A stretch of DNA of 64,000 nucleotides from Balaenoptera acutorostrata. Taxonomy: Eukaryota; Chordata; Mammalia; Artiodactyla; Balaenopteridae. The notes below the pieces were generated by a model, which searched no databases, had not been told where the DNA came from, and saw only the letters and a list, made by a program, of their open reading frames with translations. Below, in pieces: positions 42,234 to 57,300 of the stretch (the first letter of the stretch is position 1; the number at the start of each line of letters is the position of its first letter). The DNA lies in NCBI RefSeq assembly GCF_949987535.1, contig NC_080078.1, forward strand, positions 23,766,942 through 23,830,941. The letters run 5' to 3'. A program made the translations under genes and the position numbers.

Positions 42234-45200
42234 GTGAGTCCTCCACTCCTCCCGCCCCTGCGCGCCTCCTGGGAGCTTGGACTTATGCCTGTCCTTCCGA
42301 AGGTTCCCCAGCCTTTTCATGATAGCCTTACCACGTCCCCATTTGTCCACAAGGAATACATTCAAGTGACCCTCGATCCCTCTGAATTCCGGAAAATCTC
42401 CAAGTATTTATAGAACACTGCAAATACTTAACGTATTTGCTATGTGCCAGGTACTGAGGATGGTCATGAACAAGACAGGAAGGGTACCTGCTTTCACAGA
42501 GCTTGCACTGGAGTAGGGGAGACAGGTCTTAAACATAAGGTACTTTAAGAAAGCGATGAGTGCAATGAAGAAATAGGGTTACCGAATAAGGAATTACGGG
42601 AGGGTCATTTTAGACAGAAATCCTATCTGAAGAAGTGACCTTTGAACTGAGACCGGGATTATGAGGAGCCCACCATGGATCTGGGGGAAAAGTGCTCCAG
42701 GAAAAGGGAACAGCAAGTGCAAAGGTCCTGAGGTGGGAATGATATTGGAATCCTCATGTAACAGAATAGACAGTATATGGCCTGACTTCAAGGGACAAAG
42801 CAAAGGCTGGTGTGTGAATGAAGTAGGAAATGTGGCCAGGTTAAGTAGAGTCTTGGTCAGTGGTTAGCTAACATATTCTAAATGGATCACCTTCACAGCG
42901 GCTGTCTTTACTTGTCCTCCAAATTATCCAAGTCATCTCCTTATCACCTTTCCCCATGGTCAGACAACACTAGCAGCGGGACTCCTGATAATTTCTGCCT
43001 CCCCTTTTCACAAGGCTCTCTTGGCAGTCTCCGGACTTCATCATCATAACAGCTTGCATAGTGAGAGAGCTTTGCAGTTGTCTAGGCACTTTTGCATATG
43101 TGGAAATATATCTGATCCTCTCATTTCCCTGAAACATTATTTTAACATTAAGTGGGTAGGAAAACTGGCTCAAACACACACAGCTCCTTTTCGAATTCAG
43201 CCTTCTGATTCCAAGTCCCAGTGCTCTTTGACATAGATTAGAATGTTTTCCAGGATGTAAAATTTGGACTGACTGTCCTTTCTTTGTCCAGCTAGGGACA
43301 GACAGTATTGTGTAATGAACAAGTTACTTAAGCGCTCTGTGTCCTAGTCAGAGTCATGGGTAGGATGTAGCAAGCAAGGCACCCTAGGGTGCCGCTCCTT
43401 ACTCTAGTCCCAGCTCTGACCTTAAGTTTCCTCATCTGTAAAATGGGAATAATGTTAATATCCACCTAATCGGTTGTGATTCGATGAAATAGGCTACCTC
43501 ACATTAAATGAGGAAGTATGTATGCGAAATACACATATACATATAGTGTGTCATATCCTGTTGTGTTGCAAGGGAATTATAGTTAAACTCCATTCATGTC
43601 TTGTATGTTTAGATTGAACATGTCTTTAATATATGTAATTATGATAAATAACATTGCGCCAAGCTGATTCCTGGTTTTAAGAGGAAATGAGATGTAATTT
43701 AGCTTGTTCAAATACAAGGTCATTATCAATGAACATTTTAGCCATGACAGAATTTAGCTGCAGAAGACAAGGTCACGTCCTCCCTCTTGACTTCAAAAGA
43801 AATATGTAGTTTACTTCCTTCAAAGTTTGGTTTTTGTCCTTTTCTTCTTCGCTTTGCTTGTTTGCAGCTCATAATTGATATTCTTAAACATTCTATTATG
43901 TAAAAAGTCAGGGAAGACATTCTGACAGTGGTAGAATTTCTGGTAGATTATAGAATAGATAGAGAAGGAAAAACTTGAGAGAGGTGAAATGAATGCATTC
44001 CAAAAACAGAGTCACGATTATAAACAGTGACAGAAGCATGAAGTCAAACCCACAGTCCACTCCACAGAGGGGCCAGAGTGCAGCTTTAAAAGTATAATTC
44101 AGATTATATCCTGCCCATATTTAAAACCCTGCAGTGGTTTTTCTATTGCAATTAGGTAAAATCAAAACACCTTTCCATTTTGGACCTTTCTCAAAGCCCC
44201 AACTCTCTCTGTTTAAACCACCTTGGGTGTTTGTTAATGATGCTTTTGGCTTCATGTAATAGAGAATATAACTTAAAATATTTCAAACAGTAAGGGGACT
44301 GTCTCACATAGCAAGAGGTGTGTGTGGGAGAGGTGACTTCCAGGATGGTTTATTCAGCTGTTCAATTTGTGATTGTGGAGGACACCGTTTCTACTGATCT
44401 ATCTGCTCTGCCACCTGCAGCATATTTACTAGCCCTCATTGAAGTTGCCAGGTGGCCATTGCAGCCCCAGGACTCACATTCTTACATATCAGCATCCAGC
44501 CTCAAGAAAAGGCTCTACTCCCTCTTCCATAAGTCTTTCCTTCCCAGAAGTCAATCAGTCTCTCTCACTCTCTCTGACAGACACACATGGAGGGGTTGGG
44601 AATAGTCCACTTACAGCAGAGGAGAAAGCTGAACACTGGGGAAAGAACAGCTCTCTACCAGCAGGGAAGAAGGAAGGGAATAGATCTGGGTAGGCAATCA
44701 ATACTTTGTGGCTCCTTCCTACCTTGTGGCCTTTGTATTATATTTGCCATTTCTTCTACTTAGAAAACTCTTCCCCTGGATCTTTGTATTGTTGACTCCC
44801 TTTTATCACTAAGGTCTCAGCTCAAATGTCATATTCTTAAAGAGGCCTTCCCTGATTGCCTTGTCTAGTGACCCCCACCTGCCTTAACTTTCACATTACC
44901 CTCTACTTTCTTTTTCAAACATTTATCACTATCATAATACATGTAACATGTGTATAGTGTTTCTCCCCACTAAAGTGTAAGATCCATGTTCCTTTCTTGC
45001 TCACCACTCTCTCCTCACTGCTTAGAACAGTGCCTGATACATAGTAGACACTCAATAAATATTTGTTGGAAGAACTGTGATGTACAAATAGGCAATAAGC
45101 CCATCAGAAAAGATACTCAACATTATCAGCCATCAGGAAAATGCAATTCAAAACCGCAGTGAAATACCACTTCATACCCACTAGGACAGCTATAATCAAA

Positions 45201-48200
45201 AAGACAGAAGTATTGGCAAGATTATGCAGCAGTTGGAACCTTCATACACTGATGGTGGGAAACTAGTCTGGCGGTTCCTCAGAAGGTTAAATATAGGACT
45301 TCCCTGGTGGCGCAGTGGTTAAGAATCCACCTGCCAATGCAGGGGACACGGGTTCGAGCCCTGGTCCGGGAAGATCGCGGAGCAACTAAGCCCATGCGCC
45401 ACAACTGCTGAGCCTGTGCTCTAGAGCCCGCGAGCCACAACTACTGAAGCCCACCCGTCTAGAGCCCGTGCTCCACAACAAGAAAAGCCACCGCAATGAG
45501 AAGCCCGTACGCCACAACTAGAGAAAGCCCACGCGCAGCAATGAGGACCCAACACAGCCAAAAATTAATTAATTAATTAATTTTTTAGAAAAAGGTTAAA
45601 TATAGAATTACCATCTGAAGCAGCAGTTTCACTCCTAGGTATATACTCAAAAGAATTGAAAACATGCATCATGCAAAAACTTGAACAGGAATGTTCATAG
45701 CATTATTCATAATAGCCAAAAAGTGGAAACAACAGAAATGTCCATCAGCTGATGAAAGGATAAGTAAAATGTGATATAGCCACACAATGGAATATTATTT
45801 AGCAAGAAAAATGAATGAAGTCCCCATACATGTTATAACATGAATGAACCTTGAAAACGGTATGCTAAGTAAAAGAAGCTAGTCACCGAAGACTGCATAT
45901 TATATAATTCTATTAAATAAAATGTCTCGAATAGGCAAAGCCATAGAGAAAGAAGTAGATTAGTAGTTGCCAGGGACTGGGAGGGTTGGAGAGAGAAGTG
46001 GGGACTGACTGCTAATGGGTTTGGGGTTTCTTTTTGGGGTGATGAAGATGTTCAGAAAACGATTGTAGTGATGGTTGCACAACTGCAAATATGCTAAAAA
46101 CCATTGAATTGTATACTTTAAATGGATGGATTTTATGGTATGTGAATAGTATGTCAAAAGCCATATAAGTATAATGACTTTATTAAAGCAGACACTTTTT
46201 TTTTTTTTTTAAGATTTATTTATTGATTAGCTGATTGATTGCTATGTTGGGTCTTCGTTTCTGTGCTAGGGCTTTCTCCAGTTGCGGCAAGCGGGGGCCA
46301 CTCTTCATCGTGGTGCGCGGGCCTCTCACTATCGTGGCCTCTCTTGTTGCGGAGCACAGGCTCCAGACGCGCAGGCTCAGTAGTTGTGGCTCATGGGCCT
46401 AGTTGCTCCGCGGCATGTGGGATCTTCCCAGACCAGGGCTCGAACCCGTGTCCCCTGCATTAGCAGGCAGATTCTCAACCACTACGCCACCAAGGAAGCC
46501 CTAAAGCAGACACTTTTTAAGTCAACTGTGTCAAAGTATAATTTACATACAATAAAAGATACATTTTCAGTATACAGTTTGATGAGTTTTGATAAATATT
46601 TACACCTGGGTAGCCAGCACCTCAATCCATTTCCATCACCCTAGAATGTTCCTTTGTGTTCTCTTTGGAGTCAACCCCTACTCCTGCCTCTGCCCCAAGG
46701 CAATCATTGATCTGATTTCTGTAACTATACTACACTATACTATTCTATTACTAAACTATTAGTATAGTTTCAAACTAACATCTTAAGTAAAATTTTAATA
46801 AATTACAGTATTTATGTAGACTAGTTTATGTGAAGTGTGTATGTTTAGAAGAAAAATACTATTATAAGAAATTTCTTGAAATAAGAGTATGACGTATATA
46901 CTAATATATGAATCAGATTCAGGGGTTTATCTTTTTGCCTCTACATAAAAGTATTGGGAAAGAAAGTTGAATGCAGTCATTAGAAGATCTGGTCTAAGAA
47001 GCTCTAGTATGGTGATTCTTTTAGAGAACTTTTGTTTTTGGCCTTAATAAACTACACAGAAAAGACAAATAAATGAACTCATTACCTTTAGTATTCTTGC
47101 TAAAATACAGTGTCTCACCATTGTTGCTTTTTGTTTTGTAGCCAAGTAAAAATGGCCCTAATGGATAAAAGTATAATTGAACCGAATTACTAGCATCAAG
47201 GAATAAGGTTAACATTTGTATTACAGTGAGAGAGATGCACTGTGAATACTGGAAATGTGATCTTGTTTTATGTTATAAAATATATAACCCATGTTGATTT
47301 ACCAGTGCATTATTAAACTTAGAAAAGATATACCTTTTAACCTTATAAAAAGATGTACCTTTTAATCAGTGTAGATGTAAGCATTACATCTTATGTAGTG
47401 ACTTTTTCACTGAGGCATAAGTGTTTTTCTAGTCATAATAGCTTATATTGAGTGCCACCTCTGAGCCAGGCACCAAGCTTGGTGATTTACATACATTATT
47501 TCTAAATCCTCACAACTCTTAAGATCATTAAAGAAGTATCATCATAAAAATGATGAAACGGAGGCTAGAGTAATATTTGTAATTAGATGACATAGCCAGT
47601 TAGTGATGGAATTGGAGTTTTTAGAGGGGGAAATCTTGGTCATATATGGGAAAATCAAACTTTGAAGCCTAAAAGAGAATAGTTGTTTATAAGTGGGGGT
47701 AAGAAAGGATTTAAATAAGATAGACAAATCTCCACCTATAAAGGACATAATTAATAAATTTGACTATTTTACAGTTAAAAACATGTTAAGGGGCTTCCCT
47801 GGTGGCGCAGTGGTTGAGAATCTGCCTGCCAATGCAGGGGACACGGGATCGAGCCCTGGTCTGGGAAGATCCCACATGCTGCGGAGCAACTGAGCCCGTG
47901 AGCCACAACTACTGAGCCTGTGCGTCTGGAGCCTGTGCTCCGCAACAGGAGAGGCTGCGATAGTGAGAGGCCCGCGCACCGCGATGAAGAGTGGCCCCCA
48001 CTTGCCACAACTAGAGAAAGCCCTCGCACAGAAACGAAGACCCAACACAGCCAAAAAAATTTAAAAAAAAAAAAAAACGTTAAAAAACACAATAACAATG
48101 GCTAATGTTTATTGAATGCTTACTATGCACTAGTACAGTGCTGCATGTTGTTTATGGGTACTTAAGCGTGTAGTAAATATATAAAGACCTGTAAGGGAAT

Positions 48201-51200
48201 GATATAGAAATAATGCACATCCACTTGGCAGTTGCCTCTGGAGAAGAAGGGAGGAGGATTTTAGCTGTATCTGTAGTGTGATAGTAAAGTCATGTGTAAA
48301 GTCATGTGGTTAAGAGTGTAGCCTCTGCCGTGTCCTAGTTTGTGTAACCCAGAGCAAGTTTCTTAATCTCTCTCAGTTTCCTCTTCTGAAAATGAGCATG
48401 TTAATAGTACCTCCTGAAGGGTTGTGAGGATCAAATGAGTTAATACATTTAAAGCAGTTAGAATAGTGCCTGACAAATATAAAAGGCTCAATAAATAATA
48501 TAGCTATTATTGTTTTAGGGCAGCAAGAGATTGAAGCAAGTATGGCAAAATGTTAACATCTGTTAAGTCTTTTTTTTGCTGTATACTACTATGTATGTTT
48601 GCAATGTATGTTTGCATAATTTTAAAAAAAAATTTAACTTTAAAGTCTTGATCATAATGAGTGTTTCATGTCTTCATTGTGACAAAGAAGCCAAGGAAGC
48701 AAATGTTGGATAGTGTGTCTCAGAGGAGCATGGCCCCTCACACTTTATGTTCATGTTCTCTTTTTAGATAAATTCTTGCGTGCCTTATCTGGCTTACCAG
48801 CTTGTTGGCCAACAGCCAGTGCTGCTCACGTAAACAAAATCTAGTGTCCTCTAGAAGCAGTCTTGGTGTTTCTGCTCTAGAGGATGGAATTAAACCAGCA
48901 GAAACCTGATTCGTCCTGTTTATGCCAAGGTAGTGCAATATCCAACTAATCAACAAACTCAGGGGAATCATCAGAGATACTGCACCAAAGAGAGTATAGG
49001 TAAACAGTGAAATATGACTAAATATTTGTAATTGTAAGCCATTAATGGTCTGTGTAGTTAAAGCAACCAGAGAAAACAAATTCCAGAAATCTCCCCATCT
49101 GCCACTCTGAGAGTGAGAAAAGTGGGGAAATTGAAGTTTTTAAGGAATCCATAAGTGTGGACACTGAAGTAAGGTTAACATCCATGGAAAAGAGAAATAG
49201 GTTGGGTTGCTCTTCGGTATAGGAAGGGAATAGAATCAGTAAGAGAAGCTGTCTACTTAGCCAGCCCTGTTGGTCATCTTTAGTGTTTAGATTGCAAAAT
49301 GACATCTGTGGCCACGTGACATTAATATCGGTGGTGTTTTTGTTAAGGCAGCTAAGAATGGAGCAACAGGCGTGGAGTTGGACCTTGAGTTTACTTCTGA
49401 TGGGATTCCTGTCTTAATGCACGATAGCACAGTAGATAGGACAACTGATGGCACTGGTCGATTGTGTGATTTGACATTTGAACAAATTAGGAAGCTTAAT
49501 CCTGCAGCAAATCACAGATTAAGGTAAGTGGTGTATTGTCACCTAAACATATCTTGCAACTTGTGTTGGAGATCACAGAAAGACACTGGCACCTTCTAAT
49601 TACATCTTCTGCTCCAGAAGAGTTGTTTTATTGTGTTTTGTTTTCAGCTGTATACAGGTTTCCCAAGTAATGGGCAGGTGCCAGGAACAACAGAAATACG
49701 GCATGAATGTTTTTCATCTTTTCCCACTGAGGCCAAATTTGGCTTCAGAATTATTCTCAAGACAGTACTCTTTAACGTGACAATTACTTTGTACTGTCAT
49801 ATAAATTTATATATGTATGTGTGGGGGGGGGGGTGTGTGTATGTATATCAGAGCTAATCATATAAGATGTTCCAGAAGAAAAGGGTTCTATGATCAAACA
49901 AGATCAAACACTATTCTTTAGATGTTCCCCTTGGGGATAAAAGTTCACGTCAATCAATTCTTGCCTTTAACTTAGTGTTTCTCAAATGTATATGACCACA
50001 GAACCCATGCCCTTCCCACCATTAACAACTATAAACACCTTGGAATTGGTATCTGGGTAATATACTTTGGAATGTGGTTATTTAAATCCCTCTCCTCTTG
50101 TCTTTGTAATACCGAAAAATGTGTTCTTACTGTAATTCATGTCATATCAATTCTCTGGTCAATTTATTTGACCCAGTGATTAAACTGTAGTCCTCCCTAA
50201 AAGATGATTCAGACTTTATTTTCCTAGGAACTGAAAGAAATTAAAAGTCAGCCAAAGGAAGTCATACTTTAGAAAGAATATTGATAACACTTGAAAGGTC
50301 TGAGTCCAAGCTGCTGGAATTACTCTCTGCTGTTACAGATATTTCATTGCTCAGCTGTAGGCAAGGGGAAGGCTGGTTTTAATATTACAGTGACATTGTA
50401 GCTAATAAGATGTCAAATTCAAAGTCAACACTTAATGCAAAAAATGCTTAGGGTCAGCATCACCCTTAAAATACTTGAAGAAGGCATGGTATTGGAGCCA
50501 ATATGCATCTTAATGTCTTTAACCCAAGCAGTCTTTGTTCCATAGTTGAAAGGTTGCATTTTCTTTGCTTAAATACCAAATAATTGGCTTGTGTTTAGAG
50601 ACCATGTTGTTGGAAAAGAAGGAAGAATTTCTCTCAGTGGGGTAAAATGCTCATCCTGAGAGGGGAGCATGGCAACTAAGACTAGCCAGAGGAATAGCAA
50701 ATTCATGTCTCTGATTCCCAGGGAATAGTCACTGAATAGAGTGGCTGGCAGAATTTGCTATACTGTTTATCTTTATCTTTTTTAAAACCAAGATCTTAGA
50801 GTTGAATTAATACCGTTGAATTAGCATAAGTTAAGTCATGTAGAGTGAAATTTTGTTATTTGAGAAAAGCTGATTTCTTATGGGTCAGGCACTTAACTTT
50901 CCTTTTCTTTTTCAGAAACTTATGTATTAGAAAATTATTTATTTTAACCAGTTGCACTTAAATGCACAACCATACAGTTAACAGATGTATATATAGCCAG
51001 GAATTTCTCCTGCATAAGGTTCTATTAGGGAAAGTACAATCTTAAGTCTCTGAGTTCTCCAAAGATGGCATATACTCTGCCCTTTAGTGAGTAGAGTTAC
51101 TAATTATATTATAAATCCAGTGACTGCCTAAAAAATAAATGATTTTTGTTGTTGCTGTTTTGTGGCCAAGAATATCTTTAATTTGGTTTAAGAACATATT

Positions 51201-54200
51201 ATCCTTGGACTTTGGTATGGTTGGAGAAAGGAAGTTGGGGAAAACACTCTTTTCCTTTGGTTGGGAGACATTTTTCAAACGTCTGTTTCACTAAACTTTT
51301 ATCTTTTCCTTGTTCCTACAATGTACTATTCCTTTTCCCTCTCTTATAGGAATGATTTCCCTGATGAAAAGATTCCTACCCTGAGAGAAGCTGTTGCAGA
51401 GTGCCTAAACCATAACCTCACAATCTTCTTTGATGTCAAAGGCCATGCAAATATGGTACAGTTTATACCATAAACTTTACCACTTTGGAAAAGACAGCTT
51501 TATTTAAGTGCTAGTTTGTTCCAAAATTAACTATATATTTTATTTTTTATATTCTTAAATTATTTTTACAAATTATATTTGCTTAATGGAAGTTTACAGT
51601 GCAAAAATCCACATCTTCAAGGAAACAGTAAATTATGGAACCTTTTTAACCTTTTAACCTTTGATGGAACCATTTAACAATTCCCAGTATTCGACAATTA
51701 GCACAGAATAGAAGAGTCAGGTTTCTTTTATTTGCATAAAACATTTACAAAAGATATTAAATAAACAGTAAAGAGGCACTTCTTGAACAGACCATTTAAG
51801 TAACCTCATAAAAAGGGCTCCAGGAGTTGGATACAAGACCAGTTACATCTGGCTGATAAGAGTCTTAGACAACTCTGGACTGAATTTAAAGAAAACTCCT
51901 ATATTTAAAGCTTCTGATAGCTAAGAGGATATTTGTCTTCTATAAGGATTTATCCCTTTTGTATGATTTCTATCCCTTATATATAGTTTTGTTATTCTAT
52001 GACTTGAGTAGTTATACTTTTATTTATTGTAATTTCTTAAAATATGTATTACATTCTTAAATAAAATTTTGCTTAAATTTTAGAGCATTTACTCATAAAA
52101 ACACATTATTGCAGTGGAAATCAATGGTAAAATATGGTTCAGATTACATTTGTTCTCATAACCAGCTTTTCAAGTACAAATACATTTTTCAAGTACAAAT
52201 GTAGTTGTACAGCTTGGGTATTTTCCCCCAGCAATAATTATAATCAGTAATGGCCATCTACTGATGGAGAGTTCTGATGATACCAACTTTTTTTTAAATT
52301 AGCCCAGGATATTGTTGAAACCAGTTGTTAAAACCTGAAATATGAGCCTCTAACTTAAGTACAATAAACTCCCATTTTTGAAGAAAGAGGAGAATGGTGC
52401 TCTGGCTAATTTATTATTCTGGTAAACTGATAGTTCTATATGTCTAGGTTTTCCAGTCGGTCTGCATCAGAATCACCAGGAATACATATTAAAAATACAG
52501 ATTCCTAGGCCATTCCACCCAGAGATTAAATCTTAAAAATGGCCAGGGTCATGGGGTCAAGTAACAAGATTTTTAATGAGCACCTCGGGTTTTATTGAGG
52601 ATAACAGCCCATGTTTGGGAACCCTGATAGGCCCTACATTTCACCCATGGTGTACTGATCTTCATGATTATTTTCTTAGAATAAAGAGGGGTGAGGGAGG
52701 GGAAGAAATTTTTTTTTTTCCAGCTATTTGAGCTTTCTGGTTGGGTGCTCACAGATGGTTTGGGAAGCATTGGGCAGAACACAGTGATCTAATTCACCAA
52801 AATGGGAGCATAGGGACTTCCCTGGTGGCACAGTGGTTAGGAATCCGCCTGTCAATGCAGGGGACACGGGTTTGAGATCTAGTCTAAGAAGATCCCACAT
52901 GCCACGGAACAACTAAGCCCATGCACCACAACTACTGAGCCTGCGCTCTAGAGCCCACGAGCCACAACTACTGAGCCCGCATGCCACAACTACTGAAGCC
53001 CGCACGCCTGGAGCCCATGCTCTGCAACAAAGAGAAGCCACCGCAATGAGAAGCCCGTGCACTGCAATGAAGAGTAGCTCCCACTTGCCGCAACTAGAGA
53101 AAGCCCGCACGCAGCAACGAAAACCCAAAGCAGCCAAAAAATAAATAAATTAATAAATTAATTAATTTTAAAAATGGGAGTATAAAGGAACAAGTGTTGG
53201 CATTAAATTGGAGACGGTAGAATACAGGAGCCAAGATCACGGGCTTTGGAGATTGTGATTAAACTCTCACCTACTACAGTGTAACCTTAACCTTGATAAG
53301 CTTCTGTTTCTTTATGGGCAAAATGGGAACAATGTAAGAAATGACCACATAGGGTTGTTGTGAGAATCAGATAAAGAATGTAGATGAAGCATCACACATG
53401 GTGCGTGTTAGTTCACAGCAAGAAAACAACTTCGGCTCTATAGCTCACACTCTGTCATATTAGTGAAGGGAAGCATGACATGAATAATTTCTGTGTTCTT
53501 TTTTATTTTGGGGAATGCATTTAGTTGCTTATATTTGGTTATAGGTTATGTGTAACTTTCCAAAAATTAGGGGTACTTCAAGAATTATGATGTAGCAACA
53601 TTACATTCCACCTAACGTCTGGTCATCTCTGTTGTTAGCTGCTACTGTGGCTCAGTGGCCAAATCTGTTAATTCACTAGAGGTTACAAAATATCAGTATT
53701 TTAATTCTACCATTTCTTCTTCATTTGGTAGCTGGTTTACTGCAAAAAGAAACCTCTGCTCTTCTTGGGAAGAGTTGGGAGACTCTTCCCAGTTTCTCCC
53801 TTGTCCCATGGCTTCTCTCTCCGTGTTGATGATGGATGACGTTTCCTCTCAGTCGCCTAGACAGAGAAAATCTACCCTTTCTAGTTTGCAGACTGGTTGA
53901 CTCCCACTTCAGCTAGGAAAGGCAGAGGGAGATAGAGCTGTGGGTATAAAAGGACCTTTCCTAGTGGCTAAACTAGAGTATAAGGAAAAGATTTTAAAAT
54001 TTTGCTTCCAACCTCCACTGGCCTGTAGTCTGCCATACTTTTCCAAAGTATGACAAAAGGAGGTGAGCCTCTCAGCAAAATAGTAAAGCAGCAGTACCCC
54101 AGCTTCTTCCTTATCTGCTGATGTGAGTTTAAAATGCATCCTAGTGGATAATGCAACCTACCAATACTCCTTTGAACACCCCCATATATTAGTAAACTTC

Positions 54201-54282
54201 TGATTTACTTAATAGAGTTGTACTTATATATAGTAGTTACTGGTTGGGACTACATTTTTTTTTTTAAGTGTTTTTTATAAAT

Positions 54283-54317
<35 letters not shown>

Positions 54318-57300
54318 GCTAGCTGTGTTGGGTCTTTGTTCCTCTGCAAGGGCTTTCTCTAGTTGCGGCAAGCGGGGGCCACTCTTCATCGTGGTGCGCG
54401 GGCCTCTCACTATCGCGGCCTCTCTTGTTACGGAGCACAGGCTCCAGACGCGCAGGCTCAGTAGTTGTGGCTCATGGGCCTAGTTGCTCCGCGGCATGTG
54501 GGATCCTCCCAGACCAGGGCTCGATCCCGTGTCCCCTGCATTGGCAGGCAGATTCTCAACCACTGTGCCACCAGGGAAGCCCGGGACTACATTTTAATAG
54601 ATTTTAAATACATGAATCTCTTTTACAGGCTACTGATGCTCTAAAGAAAGTATATATGGAGTTTCCTCAACTATATAATAATAGTATTGTCTGCTCTTTC
54701 TTGCCAGAAGTTATCTATAAGGTAAAATTCTGGATTTTTGTTGTATATAATATTATGTTAGTTAGTGGTAATAATAGCAGTGAGCTAAATAAGCATAAGA
54801 TAGATGCCTGTTAAACTGAACTGAATCAATTAAGAAACTTCTCTTTTTTTTTGAATTTTATTATTATTTTTTATACAGCAGGTTCTTATTAGTTATCTAT
54901 TTTATACATATTAGTGTAGAGATGTCAATCCCAATCTCCCAATTCATCCCACCACCACCACCACGCCGCACCCCGCCCCCTTTCCCCCCTTGGTGTCCAT
55001 ACGTTTGTTCTTTACATCTGTGAAGAGACTCCTCTTTTAAATTAACAAAAATTCAGGAAGAGGAAAGTACTCGTACCCCATTTTAAAATACCATGATTCC
55101 TTTTTAGCTCCTTCTTTCATGTTGTTTATAGGCTCATTCAGATTACTTTGGTAACATTCTCAGAACAGAATGAATTATATATTTCTATGTCTCACTAAGT
55201 AACAGCAGAATATACCTTTTTAAAAAATAAGTCTTATAGTGAATTTAAAATATGCATAATTTGAAATATGCAAATACATAGATACTACAGCAAGCCCTCC
55301 TTTAACCATAATCCAGCTTGTTTCATCCATAACCCCATTTATCCCCAGGGTTATTTTTTTTTTAATAGATCTTTATTGGAGTATAATTGCTTCACAATAC
55401 TATGTTAGTTTCTGTTGCACGACAAAGCGAATCAGCCATATGCATACACATGTCCCCATATCCCCTCCCTCTTGAGCCTCCCTCCCATCCTCCCTATCCC
55501 ACCCCTCTAGGTCATCTCAAAACACCAAGGCAATCTCCCTGTGCTATGCTGCTGCTTCCCACCAGCCAACTATTTTACATTCGGTAGTGTATATACGTCA
55601 ATGCTACTCTCACTTCACCCCAGCTTCGCCCTCCCACCCCATGTCCTCAAGTCCATTCTCTATGTCTACCTCTTTATTCCTGTCCTGCAACTAGGTTCAT
55701 CAGTATCTTTTTTTTTTTTAATTCCATGTATGTTCGTTGGCATACGGTATTTGTTTTTCTCTTTCTGATTTATTCACTCTGTATGACAGACTCTAGGTCC
55801 ATCCACCTCACTAAAAATAACTCAATTTCGTTTCTTTTTTATGGCTGAGTAATATTGCATTGTATATATGTGCCACATCTTCTTTATCCATTCATCTGTC
55901 GATGGACATTTAGGTTAGTTCCATGTCCTGGCTATTGTAAACAGTGCTGCAATGAACATTGTGGTACATGTCTCTCTTTTTTTTATTTATTTTTGGCTGT
56001 GTTGGGTCTTTGTTTCTGTGCGAGGGCTTTCTCTAGTTGTGGCGAGCGGGGGCCTCTCTTCATCGCGGTGAGCGGGCCTCTCACTATCGCGGCCTCTCTT
56101 GTTGCGGAGCACAGGCTCCAGACGCGCAGGCTCAGTAGTTGTGGCTCATGGGCCCAGTTGCTCTGCGGCATGTGGGATCTTCCCAGACCAGGGCTCGAAC
56201 CCGTGTCCCTGCATTGGCAGGCAGATTCTCAACCACTGCACCACCAGGGAAGCCCCACATGTCTCTTTTTGAATTATGGTTTTCTCAGGGTATATGCCCA
56301 GTAGTGGGATTGCTGGGTCATATGGTAGTTCTATTTTTAGTTTTTTAAGGAACCTCCATACTGTTTTCCATGGTGGTTGTATCAATTTACATTCCCACCA
56401 ACAGTGCAGGAGGGTTCCCTTTTCACCACACCCTTTCCAGCATTTATTGTTTCTAGATTTTTTGATAATGGCCATTCTGACTGGCATGAGGTGATACCTC
56501 ATGGTAGTTTTGATTTGTATTTCTCTAATAATTAGTGATGTTGAGCATCTTTTCATGTGCCTCTTGGCCATCTGTATGTCTTCCATGGTGAAATGTCTAT
56601 TTAGGTCTTCCATCCATTTTTTAACTGGATTGTTTGTTTTTTTGATATTGAACTCCATGAACTGTTTGTATATTTTGGAGATTAATCCTTTGTCTGCTGT
56701 TTCATTTGCAAATATTTCCTCCCATTCTGAGGGTTGTCTTTTGTCTTGTTTATGGTTTCCTTTGCTGTGCAAAAGCTTTTAAGTTTAATTAAGTCCCATT
56801 TGTTTATTTTTGTTTTTATTTCTGTTACTCTAGGAGATGGGTCAAGAACGATCTTGCTGGTTTATGTCAAAGAGTGTTTTTCCTATGTTTTCCTCTAAGT
56901 TTTATAGTGTCTGGTCTTACATTTAAGTCTTTAATCCATTTGGAGTTTATTTTTGTGTATGGTGTTAGGTAGTGTTCTAATTTCATTCTTTTACATGTAG
57001 CTGTCCAGTTTTCCCAGCACCACATATTGAAGAGGCTGTCTATTCTTGCTTCCTTTGTCATAAATTAGGTGCCCATATGTGCGTGGGTTTATCTCTGGGC
57101 ATTCTGTCTTACACCATTGATCTATATTTCTGTTTTTGAGCCAGTACCATACTGTCTTGATTACTGTAGCTTTGTGGTATAGTTTGAAGTCGGGGAACCT
57201 GATCCCTCTAACTCCGTTTTTCTTTCTCAAGATTGCTTTGGCTATTCGGCTATTCCTTTGGCTATTTGTCTTTTGTGTTTCCATACGAATTGTAAAATTT

